Assembly (NCBI RefSeq): GCF_002934325.1
Contig: NZ_PTIV01000006.1
Coordinates: 88,208 to 152,207, forward strand
Length of the DNA stretch: 64,000 nt
Direction of reading: 5' to 3'
Source of the DNA: Marinobacter persicus
GTDB lineage: Bacteria > Pseudomonadota > Gammaproteobacteria > Pseudomonadales > Oleiphilaceae
A model generated the notes under the pieces. That model searched no databases. It saw nothing but the letters and a program-made list of their open reading frames with translations, and had not been told where the DNA came from. Positions 50,582 through 63,048 of the stretch are shown here, one piece after another. Within the stretch, counting starts at the first letter, position 1, and each line of letters begins with the position of its first letter. The position numbers and the translations under genes were made by a program.

Positions 50582-50711
50582 ATATTGATTGCGGCCGACG
50601 CAAGAATGACAATAACGTCACCTTAGGCTCCCTAGCCCCGTGCGCGTTGTATTAGAATAGGGCTTTTCATAGAGTATTCACGTTCCGAACTGCAAACAGG
50701 ACAGTCGTACT

Positions 50712-54483
<3,772 letters not shown>

Positions 54484-54595
54484 TGCATTTACTCCCGTTA
54501 AAACCTTCCTGGTTAAACCGAATATAATCCGCCTTTATCGGTTATCGGCATGATCGATCGTTTCTTAATACCCTGTTTGGCCCGACCAGCGCAAG

Positions 54596-56464
54596 TTACT
54601 TGCGGTACAGGCGCGCACTACTGAGCCGCTTGCTCAGCCGACGGGGTAGGCAGGCCGGTTGGCTGGTCAGACGGTCGGCCAGGTATTCGGCCAGCAGGGG
54701 AGCCCAGGCCAGGCCTTTGCTGCCAAGGCCGGTAAACAGGAACAGCCGGTCGATATCCTTACCGGCGTCATCGGTGAAGACATCGGCTACCGGCAGATAG
54801 TCGTGACTGGCGCAACGAAAGGCAACCCGGCCCGACAGCGATTGGGGGTCCGGCAGCGATTCTTTGCGAATAGAGGGGAGCAGGTTAACCAACTCATCGA
54901 GGTTTTCCTGATGGCTTTCCAGGGTTTCTTCCGGATTGTCATTTCGCAGGTCAAAGGTGGCACCGGTTACCGCCCTCGGGCCCATCGCCGGGTTGAGGTA
55001 TCGGGTGCCGCAGATCACGGTTTGGGGCAGATTGAAAGCTTCGGCCGGGAGGCCGGAAATCTGGCCCCGGATGCTTTTCAGGCGAAGCTCGCCGGTGGCA
55101 TCCAACAATTCAGCGGACTGATGGCCTGCGGCAATAACCAGTGTGGTGGCCCGCAGTTCCTGTCCGGTGTTATTGGTAAGACGCCATTGCCCGCTTTCCT
55201 GATGAATGCCGGTCACCTGAAAGCCCGAATGCCGGGTGATTCGGGGATGAACTGCCAGGTTTCCGCAGGCTTTGGCCGGCTCAAGCCATCCGGAACGGGG
55301 AAACCAGAGGCCGCTGTGTTCAACCGGCAGGCCGGCAAGCTCGGAGGCCTGCAGGGAACTGACCGGCGTAAGTACCTCCGTCGGATACTGGTTGCGGGCC
55401 AGGAATCGGCGCTGCCGGTCGGCTTCCTGTTCCGTGGCTGCCAGCTGCAGCAGGCCTGTCGGATGCCAGAACTGCCCCTGCCAGGGCTCATAGAAACGCT
55501 GGCTGAAGCTGAGCGCCGTCGCCGCCAGTTCTGTCTGGGCGTTGTATTCAACTCCCAACTTTACGTACAGCGCGCCTTGGGGGTTGCCGGAGGCGGCGTT
55601 GCCGGGGGCGTCACCCTGATCAATCAGGTGCACCTGTCGCCCGCGCTCTGCGAGGTTGCGTGCAAGCAGGGTACCGGCAATGCCAGCGCCAATAATGGCA
55701 ATTGCTCCAATGTCCTCTGCTTGCTCATGACTGGCTGGTGGCAACTGCCCGGCCAGCATTTCCCGCTTTCGGCCGAAGCCGGGTACCTTTTGCATGGCAA
55801 AGCCCGCCTCGGCCAACGCTCGGCGTATCCGACCGACAGCGGTAAAGGTTGCCAGTGTGGTGCCTGGCTTGCTGTGGGACCGAATCCGGGTAATGGCTTC
55901 AGCCAGCCACATGTCGGGGTTCAGTGAAGGTGCGAAGCCATCCAGGAACCATGCATCGGCGTGGAACTCCAGCTCATCCCACGCTTCCAGTACATCGCCG
56001 AAATACAGGGTGAGGCGTACTCGACCAGCCGCCAATACCAGCCTGTGCACGCCCTGAATCAGTGGTGGGTACTGGGCGAGCAGTTCTTCGGCCTGGGACT
56101 GGAGTTCAGGCCAGTACGACAGCGCTTTTTTCAGATCACGGTGGGTTAGCGGATAACGCTCGACGGAAACGAAGTGCAGGGTGCCGGTGTCATTGGCTGG
56201 CGGGTGTCTGAGCCACTCGGCCCAGGCCGCAAGGAAATTGAGCCCGGTGCCAAAGCCGGTTTCGGCGATGACAAACGGCTGGCCTGGCGCCAGGCCAGCG
56301 AAGCGGTCGGGCAGGTGGTTCTGGTCAATAAACACATGACGGGTTTCCGCCAGGCCGTTGTCACGGCTGAAATAGACGTCGCCAAATCGGGTAGATTCGG
56401 GCACCCCGTCACGCCAGGCCAGCTCCGCCGGTTCCATGGCTGGTGGCTTTATTGGGCTGTGCAT
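54596..56464 (-). CDS. mnmC: bifunctional tRNA mnm5s2U wobble enzyme MnmC
   Basis: Completes the mnm5s2U34 modification of tRNAs. It is 622 residues. The N-terminal SAM methyltransferase (DUF752, MnmC2) has FVIAETGFGTGLNFLAAW as SAM motif I and WFLDGFAPSLNPDMW as the catalytic region. The C-terminal FAD oxidoreductase (MnmC1) begins IAIIGAGIAGTLLARNLAERG near residue 252 and ends with FLFTGLGSKGLAWAPLLAEYLA. Both halves look complete. The start is ATG 56464 with only a weak Shine-Dalgarno; an ATG 8 codons later is possible. It lies 4 bases after ppiA in the same operon. Confidence 0.95.
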   Translation of the reverse strand: MHSPIKPPAMEPAELAWRDGVPESTRFGDVYFSRDNGLAETRHVFIDQNHLPDRFAGLAPGQPFVIAETGFGTGLNFLAAWAEWLRHPPANDTGTLHFVSVERYPLTHRDLKKALSYWPELQSQAEELLAQYPPLIQGVHRLVLAAGRVRLTLYFGDVLEAWDELEFHADAWFLDGFAPSLNPDMWLAEAITRIRSHSKPGTTLATFTAVGRIRRALAEAGFAMQKVPGFGRKREMLAGQLPPASHEQAEDIGAIAIIGAGIAGTLLARNLAERGRQVHLIDQGDAPGNAASGNPQGALYVKLGVEYNAQTELAATALSFSQRFYEPWQGQFWHPTGLLQLAATEQEADRQRRFLARNQYPTEVLTPVSSLQASELAGLPVEHSGLWFPRSGWLEPAKACGNLAVHPRITRHSGFQVTGIHQESGQWRLTNNTGQELRATTLVIAAGHQSAELLDATGELRLKSIRGQISGLPAEAFNLPQTVICGTRYLNPAMGPRAVTGATFDLRNDNPEETLESHQENLDELVNLLPSIRKESLPDPQSLSGRVAFRCASHDYLPVADVFTDDAGKDIDRLFLFTGLGSKGLAWAPLLAEYLADRLTSQPACLPRRLSKRLSSARLYRK

Positions 56465-56468
56465 GTGT

Positions 56469-57071
56469 TCAGTCTTCGTTGTTCAGGCGCGTAATGCTTT
56501 TGATCACGATGGGGGAAGAGGGGACGTCGGCCATGCCACGAACCCGGCGCGTTTCTGTACGGGCAATTCGGTCAACCACGCCCATGCCTTCGGTGACCTT
56601 GCCAAAGACAGTATAACCCGGGCCGCGAACGCCTGCGTTCAGGAAATCGTTGTCAGCCACATTGATAAAGAACTGGGAGGTGGCTGAATCAGGATCCTGG
56701 GTACGTGCCATGGCGATGGTGCCGCGCAGGTTGGGCAGGGTTTCGGTCGCCTCATTAACCACCGGGTCCTGGGTAGGCTTGCGCATCATGTTCGGGGTGA
56801 AGCCGCCGCCCTGAATCATGAAACCGGCGATCACGCGATGGAAAATAGTGCCTTCATAGAAGTCCTGTTCGACGTAGTCGAGGAAGTTCTTCACGGTTTT
56901 AGGCGCTACATCCGGGCGCAGCTGCAGGACAAAAGCACCTTCAGAGGTGACCACACGTACTTTGGGCAAGTCATTATTGCTGGCTTGAACGGAGCCGGAC
57001 ATCATCATGACGGTCAGCAGGGTGGCAAACAGGCCGGGAAGGCTGGAAAAGAGCTTGAGAAGGTGTTTCAT
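56469..57071 (-). CDS. ppiA: periplasmic cyclophilin-type peptidyl-prolyl isomerase
   Basis: Catalyses cis-trans isomerisation of Xaa-Pro bonds in the periplasm. From ATG 57071 the product is 200 residues; a longer frame begins at 57095 but would bury the signal peptide. The signal peptide runs to SGSVQA before SNNDLPK. The cyclophilin core has the active-site segment FYEGTIFHRVIAGFMIQGGGF with the catalytic Arg, then GTIAMARTQDPDSATSQFFIN. Its promoter must lie at the edge of the terminator at 57095-57130. mnmC follows at once. Confidence 0.93.
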   Translation of the reverse strand: MKHLLKLFSSLPGLFATLLTVMMMSGSVQASNNDLPKVRVVTSEGAFVLQLRPDVAPKTVKNFLDYVEQDFYEGTIFHRVIAGFMIQGGGFTPNMMRKPTQDPVVNEATETLPNLRGTIAMARTQDPDSATSQFFINVADNDFLNAGVRGPGYTVFGKVTEGMGVVDRIARTETRRVRGMADVPSSPIVIKSITRLNNED

Positions 57072-57094
57072 GGCTGAATACTCGCTTAAAAACA

Positions 57095-57130
57095 AACAGG
57101 GCAGGCATCTTAGCAGATACCTGCCCTGTT
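57095..57130 (-). terminator. terminator of the flgM-flgN transcript
   Basis: The 11-bp stem AACAGGGCAGG/CCTGCCCTGTT with a 14-base loop is followed on the minus strand by TTGTTTTT. It lies 27 bases after the flgN stop and just before ppiA. Confidence 0.85.
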
Positions 57131-57156
57131 GAGGGTAGCGGGTTCTGGCCTGGCTG

Positions 57157-57627
57157 TCAGGCGCTTGCTAGCATGGTGCGGCTTGAATTGCCGGTCTGTT
57201 GGCCTTTGGCACCATAGAGCTTCTGTTGAGACGAGGACCCCCGAAAGATATCGGTCAACCGGCCCAGGCGCTTTTGCAGGTGGCCAACAATCCGGCCGTT
57301 ATTGTCGTTAACGGATTGGCAGAAACGAAGCTTGCTGTCAGCCTTGGCCCAGAGCTCATAGAGTTCTTCAAGCCCGGAGGCTCGGATAAAGCGGGAAGGG
57401 GCTCCGGCATCAGGCTTGTAGCCCATGTTGACCAGCAGATGGATCTTCTGCTTTGCCCTGGCCCGGATGTTTTCCAGGATGGAGTTTTTCTGCTCGGTTA
57501 TCTCCTGAAGCGCTGAGACATCCGCTGACCCAAGAATTTCTTTTTCCTGGGCCAGGACATCAGCCAGCGCATCAAGTTCACGGACGTCTTCCGAAAGAAG
57601 GTTCTTCAAATCATCGACAGTCGCCAT
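57157..57627 (-). CDS. flgN: flagellar export chaperone FlgN
   Basis: Cytoplasmic chaperone for the hook-filament junction proteins FlgK and FlgL. It is 156 residues and nearly all helical. LKNLLSEDVRELDALADVLAQEKEIL is the conserved first helix and NIRARAKQKIHLLVNMGY the second. RRLTDIF-type end (LGRLTDIFRGSS) precedes a Ser/Gln-rich tail. Assignment rests on this pattern and on flgM directly upstream (7-base gap). The stop is followed by a terminator. Confidence 0.9.
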   Translation of the reverse strand: MATVDDLKNLLSEDVRELDALADVLAQEKEILGSADVSALQEITEQKNSILENIRARAKQKIHLLVNMGYKPDAGAPSRFIRASGLEELYELWAKADSKLRFCQSVNDNNGRIVGHLQKRLGRLTDIFRGSSSQQKLYGAKGQQTGNSSRTMLASA

Positions 57628-57634
57628 AATTTAC

Positions 57635-57958
57635 TCACCCAAAAATGCTTTTATCCATATCAAGCATTTTCTGGGCCAGTTTTTCTGCGTCGACTTTGTA
57701 GCTGCCATCTTCCAGTGCGGAGCGAATCTCTGCGATGCGCTCATCGTTCATCTCCGGGTATTCACCCAGTTTCTGTTCCAGCTGGTTCAGGTTTTTGGCC
57801 TGACTGCTGAGATTGACGTTCTCGCCCCGTGCCGCCGGGGTCTGAGCCTTGTTTTGCTCTCCGGTAGTGGCTTTGGTGTTCTGGTTGGACGATTTGTCGG
57901 CCGTTGTTCTCGGGGTGTTGACCTGGCCCGGGCCAATTCCATTCAAGTCAACTGACAT
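57635..57958 (-). CDS. flgM: anti-sigma-28 factor FlgM
   Basis: Binds FliA (sigma-28) and holds it inactive until it is exported through the finished hook-basal body. It is 107 residues. The N-terminal SVDLNGIGPGQVNTPR and a disordered Thr/Asn/Gln-rich middle precede the sigma-binding C-terminal helices (PEMNDERIAEIRSALEDGSYKVDAEKLAQKML). A perfect FliA promoter lies 62 bases upstream, giving the usual feedback loop. The gene is also readable from flgA upstream. Confidence 0.95.
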   Translation of the reverse strand: MSVDLNGIGPGQVNTPRTTADKSSNQNTKATTGEQNKAQTPAARGENVNLSSQAKNLNQLEQKLGEYPEMNDERIAEIRSALEDGSYKVDAEKLAQKMLDMDKSIFG

Positions 57959-58019
57959 AAGATTACCTGCTTGCCTCTGGCCACTTAAATTTCAGTGGCG
58001 GTTTCTGGTATATGCCTGT

Positions 58020-58046
58020 TTATCGGCAACCGGCTGCCTTACTTTA
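58020..58046 (-). promoter_or_regulatory. sigma-28 (FliA) promoter of flgM
   Basis: On the minus strand TAAA (58046-58043) and GCCGATAA (58027-58020) are separated by exactly 15 bases, the full FliA consensus. It lies in the 131-base flgA-flgM gap, so flgMN can be expressed as late flagellar genes. Confidence 0.85.
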
Positions 58047-58089
58047 GCAAAAACCGGAAAAAAATTGCCGCCGATGCAGCGGGCATCTC

Positions 58090-58797
58090 TTACATCGGAA
58101 TTTCCACGCGGCCTTTGGCAACGACCGTGCCCCGAACTCTCCTTGCGGATCTCAGGTTTTCCACGGTGACCTGTTCACCGATGGCGCCACTGTTCTGCGC
58201 GACGCCCCGGGAACTGATCGAAAAATTCTTTGATCTTGCCACGATAATAACATGGTCTCCCCGCTCAACGGCGATCGGCGCTTCGAGCAAATCCGCTGTG
58301 ATCACGGTACCAGCCTGCACCGGTCGGCGCATCATCATGCCTGCCACGTCTTCCGGGTTTTCCATAATGCCTTTACGGCTGGCATTTACCTGAACCGATT
58401 GTGTCTCCACCAGCGCCGCTGACAGGCGCTCGCCCCTGGCCAGTGCCCGGCTGGCCACCAGGGCAGGGCCGAACACCTCCATGCTGGCGGTCACGTACAT
58501 GCGCCAGGGTCGCTCGCCGACACAGGAGACCAGAACGGACGGGCGGGTCGTCTCCAGTGGGTCTCCGGTAAAGCTGGTCTGCAGGGGCTCTTTACAGTCT
58601 GCCAGGGCCAGCCGACTGTCGATGTGACCTACTTCGAACTCGACGCGGTAACCCTCGCCGGATTCCTGACGGACCCACTGCTGCAGAAAGTCGGTTGCCG
58701 CCTTACGAATGTCGTCCCCGGTGGTTTCTGCCCAGGCGTTTATCGGCAAGAATGCCAGGAATCCGATCATAGCCAAAAAGATGGTTCGCATGAGCAC
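58090..58797 (-). CDS. flgA: flagellar P-ring assembly chaperone FlgA
   Basis: Periplasmic chaperone for FlgI, the P-ring subunit. It is 235 residues. GTG 58797 has AGGA 7 bases upstream; ATG 58791, two codons in, is the alternative. The signal peptide ends near INAWA before ETTGDD. The mature protein has the SAF domain (ALVASRALARGERLSAALVETQSVQ) and the closing LRSARRVRGTVVAKGRVEI. It is divergent from cheV, and flgM and flgN follow downstream. Confidence 0.94.
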   Translation of the reverse strand: MLMRTIFLAMIGFLAFLPINAWAETTGDDIRKAATDFLQQWVRQESGEGYRVEFEVGHIDSRLALADCKEPLQTSFTGDPLETTRPSVLVSCVGERPWRMYVTASMEVFGPALVASRALARGERLSAALVETQSVQVNASRKGIMENPEDVAGMMMRRPVQAGTVITADLLEAPIAVERGDHVIIVARSKNFSISSRGVAQNSGAIGEQVTVENLRSARRVRGTVVAKGRVEIPM

Positions 58798-58982
58798 GGG
58801 TTTGTCCTATCCTTCTCAACTGCGTTTTACAGAAAAATGCTTTAATGTATCAACGAATACAGCCGTTAAAACCTGTATGGTAATGGGGCGTCAATGTTTT
58901 GGCCCATTAATCGGCGGAAAAGCCTTATCCAGGAACTATTGCAAATTCAATGCCGGTTTCGGCAGGCCAGGAGTGAGATGAC

Positions 58983-59912
58983 ATGGCAGGGGTATTGGAC
59001 AGTGTTAACCAGCGCACCCAGATGGTTGGGCAAAACCGGCTGGAGCTGCTTATGTTCCGTCTGCGCGGTCAACAGGTTTACGGTATCAACGTTTTCAAGG
59101 TGCGGGAGGTTCTGCCTTGCCCCAAACTGTCGTCGTTACCAAACAGCGGGCGTGTGGTCCGGGGCGTGTCGCACGTTCGCGGCGAAACCATTCCTATCAT
59201 TGACCTGAGCATGGCTATTGGCCTGTTGCCGATTCCCGAAGAGCAACTGGCCACCAGCTTTGTCATCATCACGGAGTATAACCGTAAAACTCAGGGCTTC
59301 CTGGTCTCCGGTGTTGAACGCATCATGAACATGAACTGGGAAGATATCATGCCGCCGCCCAAGGGTGCCGGCAAGGATGTGTACCTGACAGCGGTTACTC
59401 GGATTGATGATAAACTGGTTGAAATCATCGACGTAGAAAAGGTTCTTGCAGAAGTTTCTCCACTCGGCGAAGATGTAAAGGAAGACCTGATTTCGCGCGG
59501 TTCGGAGCGGGAGCAGGGTACCTTGCCGGTACTGGTTGTAGATGACTCCAGCGTTGCGCGGCGTCAGATTGAGCGCTGCCTGAACGCCATTGGTCTGGAA
59601 GTCATCATAAAGAATGATGGTAAGCAGGCCTTGGAATACCTGAAGGAAATCACTCAGGATGGCTCCAAAGGCGAAGATCACCTGTCCATGGTGATTTCCG
59701 ATGTGGAAATGCCTGAGATGGACGGCTACACCCTGGTAACCCGTATTCGAGAGAACCCGGCTATCCGGGATATGTACGTCATGTTGCACACCTCGTTGAG
59801 TGGCGTTTTTAATCAGGCTATGGTCAAAAAAGTCGGTGCCAATGACTTTATGGCAAAATTCAGCGCCGACGAGCTGGCTGAGCGAGTCATGGAAATTCTT
59901 GACCAGGCATGA
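58983..59912 (+). CDS. cheV: chemotaxis coupling protein CheV
   Basis: Links chemoreceptors to the CheA kinase and adds an adaptation input. It is 309 residues. The N-terminal CheW domain (about 1-160) starts LMFRLRGQQVYGINVFKVREVL and includes VRGVSHVRGETIPIIDL. The receiver domain (about 180-305) has the phospho-acceptor D240 in MVISDVEMPEMDG. GGAGTGAG precedes the ATG. It is followed 38 bases later by cheR. The 185-base gap to flgA shows no clear sigma-54 or sigma-28 site in this direction. Confidence 0.96.
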   Translation: MAGVLDSVNQRTQMVGQNRLELLMFRLRGQQVYGINVFKVREVLPCPKLSSLPNSGRVVRGVSHVRGETIPIIDLSMAIGLLPIPEEQLATSFVIITEYNRKTQGFLVSGVERIMNMNWEDIMPPPKGAGKDVYLTAVTRIDDKLVEIIDVEKVLAEVSPLGEDVKEDLISRGSEREQGTLPVLVVDDSSVARRQIERCLNAIGLEVIIKNDGKQALEYLKEITQDGSKGEDHLSMVISDVEMPEMDGYTLVTRIRENPAIRDMYVMLHTSLSGVFNQAMVKKVGANDFMAKFSADELAERVMEILDQA

Positions 59913-59950
59913 AGCCGGTCTTGTGGATTCACCTCTAGAACAGAGATTCA

Positions 59951-60778
59951 ATGAACGCGGAAATTACGCCCCAGGAATACGAAGCCTTCAAGAAATTCCT
60001 GCAGGATGCCTGCGGCATTCTGCTAGGAGATAACAAACAGTACCTGGTTAAAAGCCGTCTGCGCCGCATTCTCGAGGACAATCACCTGAAGTCTTTGGGT
60101 GAGTTGCTGGACCGGATCAAGCGACCGGGGCGCACTAACTTGAAGGAAGTGGTGATCGATGCGATGACCACCAACGAGACCCTCTGGTTCCGCGATAATC
60201 ATCCGTTCCGTATCCTGCAGGAGAAATTGCTGCCGGAGTTTGCGGAGAGCAAATCCATGCAGCCGCTTCGGATCTGGTCGGCAGCCTGTTCCACGGGGCA
60301 GGAGCCGTATTCCACGGCAATGGTGATCGACGAATTCCGGCGTTCACGCCCCGGTAAGTTGCGGGATGTGAAAATTACCGCGACGGACATTTCCAAGAGC
60401 GTTCTTGATGTCGCGCGTCGTGGCGAGTACGAGATGATTGCGATTGGTCGAGGCCTGTCGCCGGAGCGGCAGAAGCAATTCTTTACGGCCTCATCGAATG
60501 GTGGTTGGCAGATCAAGCCGCAGATCAAATCCATGGTTGAGTTCCGTGAGCTGAACCTGCTGGACCGTTACACGCTCGGAAAATTCGACATCATTATGTG
60601 TCGCAACGTACTGATTTACTTCTCCGCCGAGCTCAAGAGAGACATCCTTACCCGTCTTCATGCGGCGCTTAACCCTGGTGGCTACCTGATTCTCGGAGCC
60701 TCTGAATCCCTTAACGGGCTGTCCGATCTCTATCAAATGGTTCAATGCCATCCAGGGATCATCTACCGGAAAAAATAG
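59951..60778 (+). CDS. cheR: chemotaxis protein methyltransferase CheR
   Basis: Methylates glutamates of chemoreceptors with S-adenosylmethionine. It is 275 residues. The N-terminal helical domain (EYEAFKKFLQDACGILLGDNKQYLVKSRL) is followed by the SAM domain with MTTNETLWFRD, IWSAACSTGQEPYSTAM and FDIIMCRNVLIYF. No TPR or pentapeptide tail is present. In Pseudomonas-type clusters flgB follows cheR; here an nhaR-like gene starts 15 bases later. Confidence 0.96.
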   Translation: MNAEITPQEYEAFKKFLQDACGILLGDNKQYLVKSRLRRILEDNHLKSLGELLDRIKRPGRTNLKEVVIDAMTTNETLWFRDNHPFRILQEKLLPEFAESKSMQPLRIWSAACSTGQEPYSTAMVIDEFRRSRPGKLRDVKITATDISKSVLDVARRGEYEMIAIGRGLSPERQKQFFTASSNGGWQIKPQIKSMVEFRELNLLDRYTLGKFDIIMCRNVLIYFSAELKRDILTRLHAALNPGGYLILGASESLNGLSDLYQMVQCHPGIIYRKK

Positions 60779-60793
60779 ACCCTGTCGCAACCA

Positions 60794-61699
60794 GTGGATC
60801 AACTGAACCTGAGACATCTGCATTATTTCTGGGTGATCAGTCGTGAAGGCTCGATCGCCCGGGCCAGTGAGGTTCTGGATCTTGCGCCCCAGACCCTGAG
60901 TGGCCAGTTGGCAACCTTCGAACAGGCGGTAGGTGGCCAGTTATTCAAGCGCCAGCATCGACGCCTTATCCTGACCGATCTTGGGCAACTGGTTCAGGCT
61001 TACGCGGACGATATTTTTGCGCTAACCGGCGAACTGTCAGAAGCCCTGAAACTGCCGCCCACCCATCGTCCCCTCAATCTCTTCGCTGGCATCTCCGCTT
61101 CCATTCACAAGCTGATCGCCTATCGTCTTCTGCAGCCTGCCATGAAGCTGGGGCGGGAAGTCCGGCTGGAGTGCCGCACCGGTCGGGCGGAAGACCTGCT
61201 GCTGAGCTTGAAGCGAGGAGAGCTCGATGTGGTACTTACGGATCGAATGCCCACCGCTGAGCCCTCCGAACGCCTGGCAGTGCACCGGCTGAGTAGCTCG
61301 ACAATAAGCCTTTTCGCGGCCCCGGATATGGCCAAAGAACTACAGAGAGGCTTCCCTCAGTCGCTTAATCGGCAACCCTTGCTGGCGAACGCCACCGATG
61401 CCCCGTATTTCCATAAGCTGATGAACTGGCTGACGCTGAACAACGTGCGTATGGAGTTGGTGGCCCGTATCGATGACAGTGCGCTGATTAAAGTCTTCGG
61501 TCGCGAGGGCCTGGGGCTTTTTGCCGCGCCAACCGCTATTCAGGAGGAGGTCTGTCGGCAATACCAGGTGGCGGTGGTCGCATCACTGGAGGAGGTTACG
61601 GATCAGCTATATGCAGTGACCCGGAGCCGTAAGCTTACCCACGCCGCGGTAAAGGCAATCTGCGAAGGTCCGATTCAGGGCTCCAAGGAATCTTCTTAA
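60794..61699 (+). CDS. nhaR: LysR-family regulator, NhaR type
   Basis: Transcription factor of 301 residues. The N-terminal helix-turn-helix reads LNLRHLHYFWVISREGSIARASEVLDLAPQTLSGQL, which is the NhaR pattern (sodium-responsive activator of the nhaA antiporter in E. coli). The effector domain follows (NLFAGISASIHKLIAYRLLQPA). The start is GTG 60794, and the Shine-Dalgarno is weak. It lies 15 bases after cheR on the same strand, so it may be read with the chemotaxis genes. No nhaA is in the window. A sodium role would suit a marine bacterium but is inferred. Confidence 0.87.
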   Translation: MDQLNLRHLHYFWVISREGSIARASEVLDLAPQTLSGQLATFEQAVGGQLFKRQHRRLILTDLGQLVQAYADDIFALTGELSEALKLPPTHRPLNLFAGISASIHKLIAYRLLQPAMKLGREVRLECRTGRAEDLLLSLKRGELDVVLTDRMPTAEPSERLAVHRLSSSTISLFAAPDMAKELQRGFPQSLNRQPLLANATDAPYFHKLMNWLTLNNVRMELVARIDDSALIKVFGREGLGLFAAPTAIQEEVCRQYQVAVVASLEEVTDQLYAVTRSRKLTHAAVKAICEGPIQGSKESS

Positions 61700-61801
61700 T
61701 CATCGAATTAATCGATGTTTCAGTCTGACAAATGCTGATTTTTCCGAGTTGTGAGGAAGGGCATGATTGAACCATGTCGTTACCACTCGGAGGAACGTGC
61801 T

Positions 61802-62173
61802 ATGAAAACCATCCATAAGTTTCGTCTTGCTGCTGGCAAAGAGCCGACAACGCTGACCCTTCGCGAAGGGTTCCGGGTTGTTCGTTGTGAATACCTGATG
61901 CCCCAGAAGGCGGTGTTTCTCTGGGTGCAGCAGCCGCTGAATGTCTCAACGCCCCTGGTGGACCGGCATTTTCGGGTTGCCATGTCTGGAGAGCCGGTAC
62001 CCGACAGCTTCGAGTATCTGGACACAGCGCTGGACCCGTTTGGGCCCGAGGCTTATCACGTGTTTGAAGTGCCTGAAGAGGAAATGCACGCGGCGCCTGA
62101 GGAATACGTTGAAGAAGGTGAAAAGGCGCCGCTGGAGAGAACCGGCTGGCGCGCGGCCCAGTACGTATTCTGA
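61802..62173 (+). CDS. conserved hypothetical protein
   Basis: I do not recognise this family securely. It is 123 residues from ATG 61802 with GGAGGAAC 7 bases upstream; a longer frame from 61751 lacks such a site. No membrane segment or signal peptide is seen. It begins MKTIHKFRLAAGKEPTTLTL with a likely beta-rich core (REGFRVVRCEYL..KAVFLWVQQPL) and ends in an acidic stretch and GWRAAQYVF. It stands alone between nhaR and a convergent hydrolase. Confidence 0.8.
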   Translation: MKTIHKFRLAAGKEPTTLTLREGFRVVRCEYLMPQKAVFLWVQQPLNVSTPLVDRHFRVAMSGEPVPDSFEYLDTALDPFGPEAYHVFEVPEEEMHAAPEEYVEEGEKAPLERTGWRAAQYVF

Positions 62174-62197
62174 CCGCCTGGGAACGAGATTAACTAA

Positions 62198-62728
62198 TCA
62201 TTTGAGCAGTGCCTGCACCTCCCGGAAGCGGGGGTGCTGGCAATGCCCCATCCATTCGAACGCCGCCATCTCAGCCGTGACAATGCGTGCCCGGCTTTGA
62301 CGGAGCCGATCCAAAGCCACATCCCGATCCATTTCGTGCCTTGAGCCAACGGCATCCGCCACGACCCACACTTTATAACCCGCTTCAAGCAGACTGAGAG
62401 CGGTCTGCAGCATGCAGACGTGCGCCTCGCAGCCACCGATAACCACATGTTGGCGCCCTTCGGGAAGAGCATCAATCAGCCCTCCCGGGCAGGCATCAAA
62501 GTAGTGCTTGGCAATAGTTGTGCTGCAGTGGCTGCGCACGGAGTTGACGTTGGGCCCCAGCTTTTCGGGAACCTGCTCCGTGCCAATCACCGGCACGCCC
62601 AGCAGCTCTGCAATGTTGGCCAATAAGGCACATCGGTTGATGATGCGTTTGCCCTGGCTGATTGCAGGCATGAGCTTTTCCTGCACATCAACCAGAAGGA
62701 GGATCGATTGGTCTGCTTTCATGAGCAT
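62198..62728 (-). CDS. isochorismatase-family (YcaC-like) hydrolase
   Basis: Cysteine hydrolase of 176 residues. The catalytic triad is visible: Asp in LLLVDVQEKLMP, Lys in VPEKLGPN, and the nucleophilic Cys in VIGGCEAHVCMLQTAL, which is the YcaC-type signature with cis-peptide. The natural substrate is unknown for this branch; it is not a siderophore-linked isochorismatase by context. The start is ATG 62728 with AGGAG 8 bases upstream. Its upstream gap is shared with the tRNA-Ser promoter. Confidence 0.88.
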   Translation of the reverse strand: MLMKADQSILLLVDVQEKLMPAISQGKRIINRCALLANIAELLGVPVIGTEQVPEKLGPNVNSVRSHCSTTIAKHYFDACPGGLIDALPEGRQHVVIGGCEAHVCMLQTALSLLEAGYKVWVVADAVGSRHEMDRDVALDRLRQSRARIVTAEMAAFEWMGHCQHPRFREVQALLK

Positions 62729-62840
62729 CGTTTATTCTCCTTTTTATGGGCGCCCATGGTGAAAGAGTAGTCAAGTTGTGTAATCGATAACCGGATATTG
62801 AGTGTTTTCAGAAAAAATTTAACGAATCCGCTTCTGGGAG

Positions 62841-62869
62841 TTGCCAAACCCCAAGAAAATCAGTACAGT
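62841..62869 (+). promoter_or_regulatory. promoter of tRNA-Ser
   Basis: TTGCCA (62841-62846) and TACAGT (62864-62869) are 17 bases apart, about 45 bases before the tRNA. Confidence 0.6.
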
Positions 62870-62915
62870 TTGCCACCTCAAATGAGCGGCGACCCGCTGA
62901 TTTGAAACAATTTTA

Positions 62916-63006
62916 GGAGAGGTGGCCGAGTGGCTGAAGGCGCACGCCTGGAAAGTGTGTATACGTTAATAGCGTATCGAGGGTTCGAATCCCTCCCTCT
63001 CCGCCA
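62916..63006 (+). tRNA. tRNA-Ser (anticodon GGA)
   Basis: A 91-base class II tRNA. The acceptor GGAGAGG pairs with CCTCTCC, followed by G and CCA. The anticodon loop CTGGAAA has GGA. A long variable arm (TATACG/CGTATC around TTAATAG) and T-loop GGTTCGAATCC are present. It is the integration target of the element whose integrase lies just downstream. Confidence 0.97.
62981..63006 (+). other. probable attachment site in tRNA-Ser 3' end
   Basis: The integrase gene points at this tRNA and ends 30 bases from its 3' end, the usual arrangement for tRNA-targeted elements. The T-arm and acceptor end (about 62981-63006) is the expected att core. The matching direct repeat at the far end of the element is outside the window. 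Confidence 0.5.
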
Positions 63007-63012
63007 ACATAA

Positions 63013-63048
63013 CGCCCTGACTTTTAAGTAAAAAGTCAGGGCGTTTTT
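63013..63048 (+). terminator. terminator of tRNA-Ser
   Basis: A perfect 13-bp stem CGCCCTGACTTTT and complement with loop AAGTA is followed by five T. Its right half overlaps the 3' end of the integrase frame. Confidence 0.9.
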
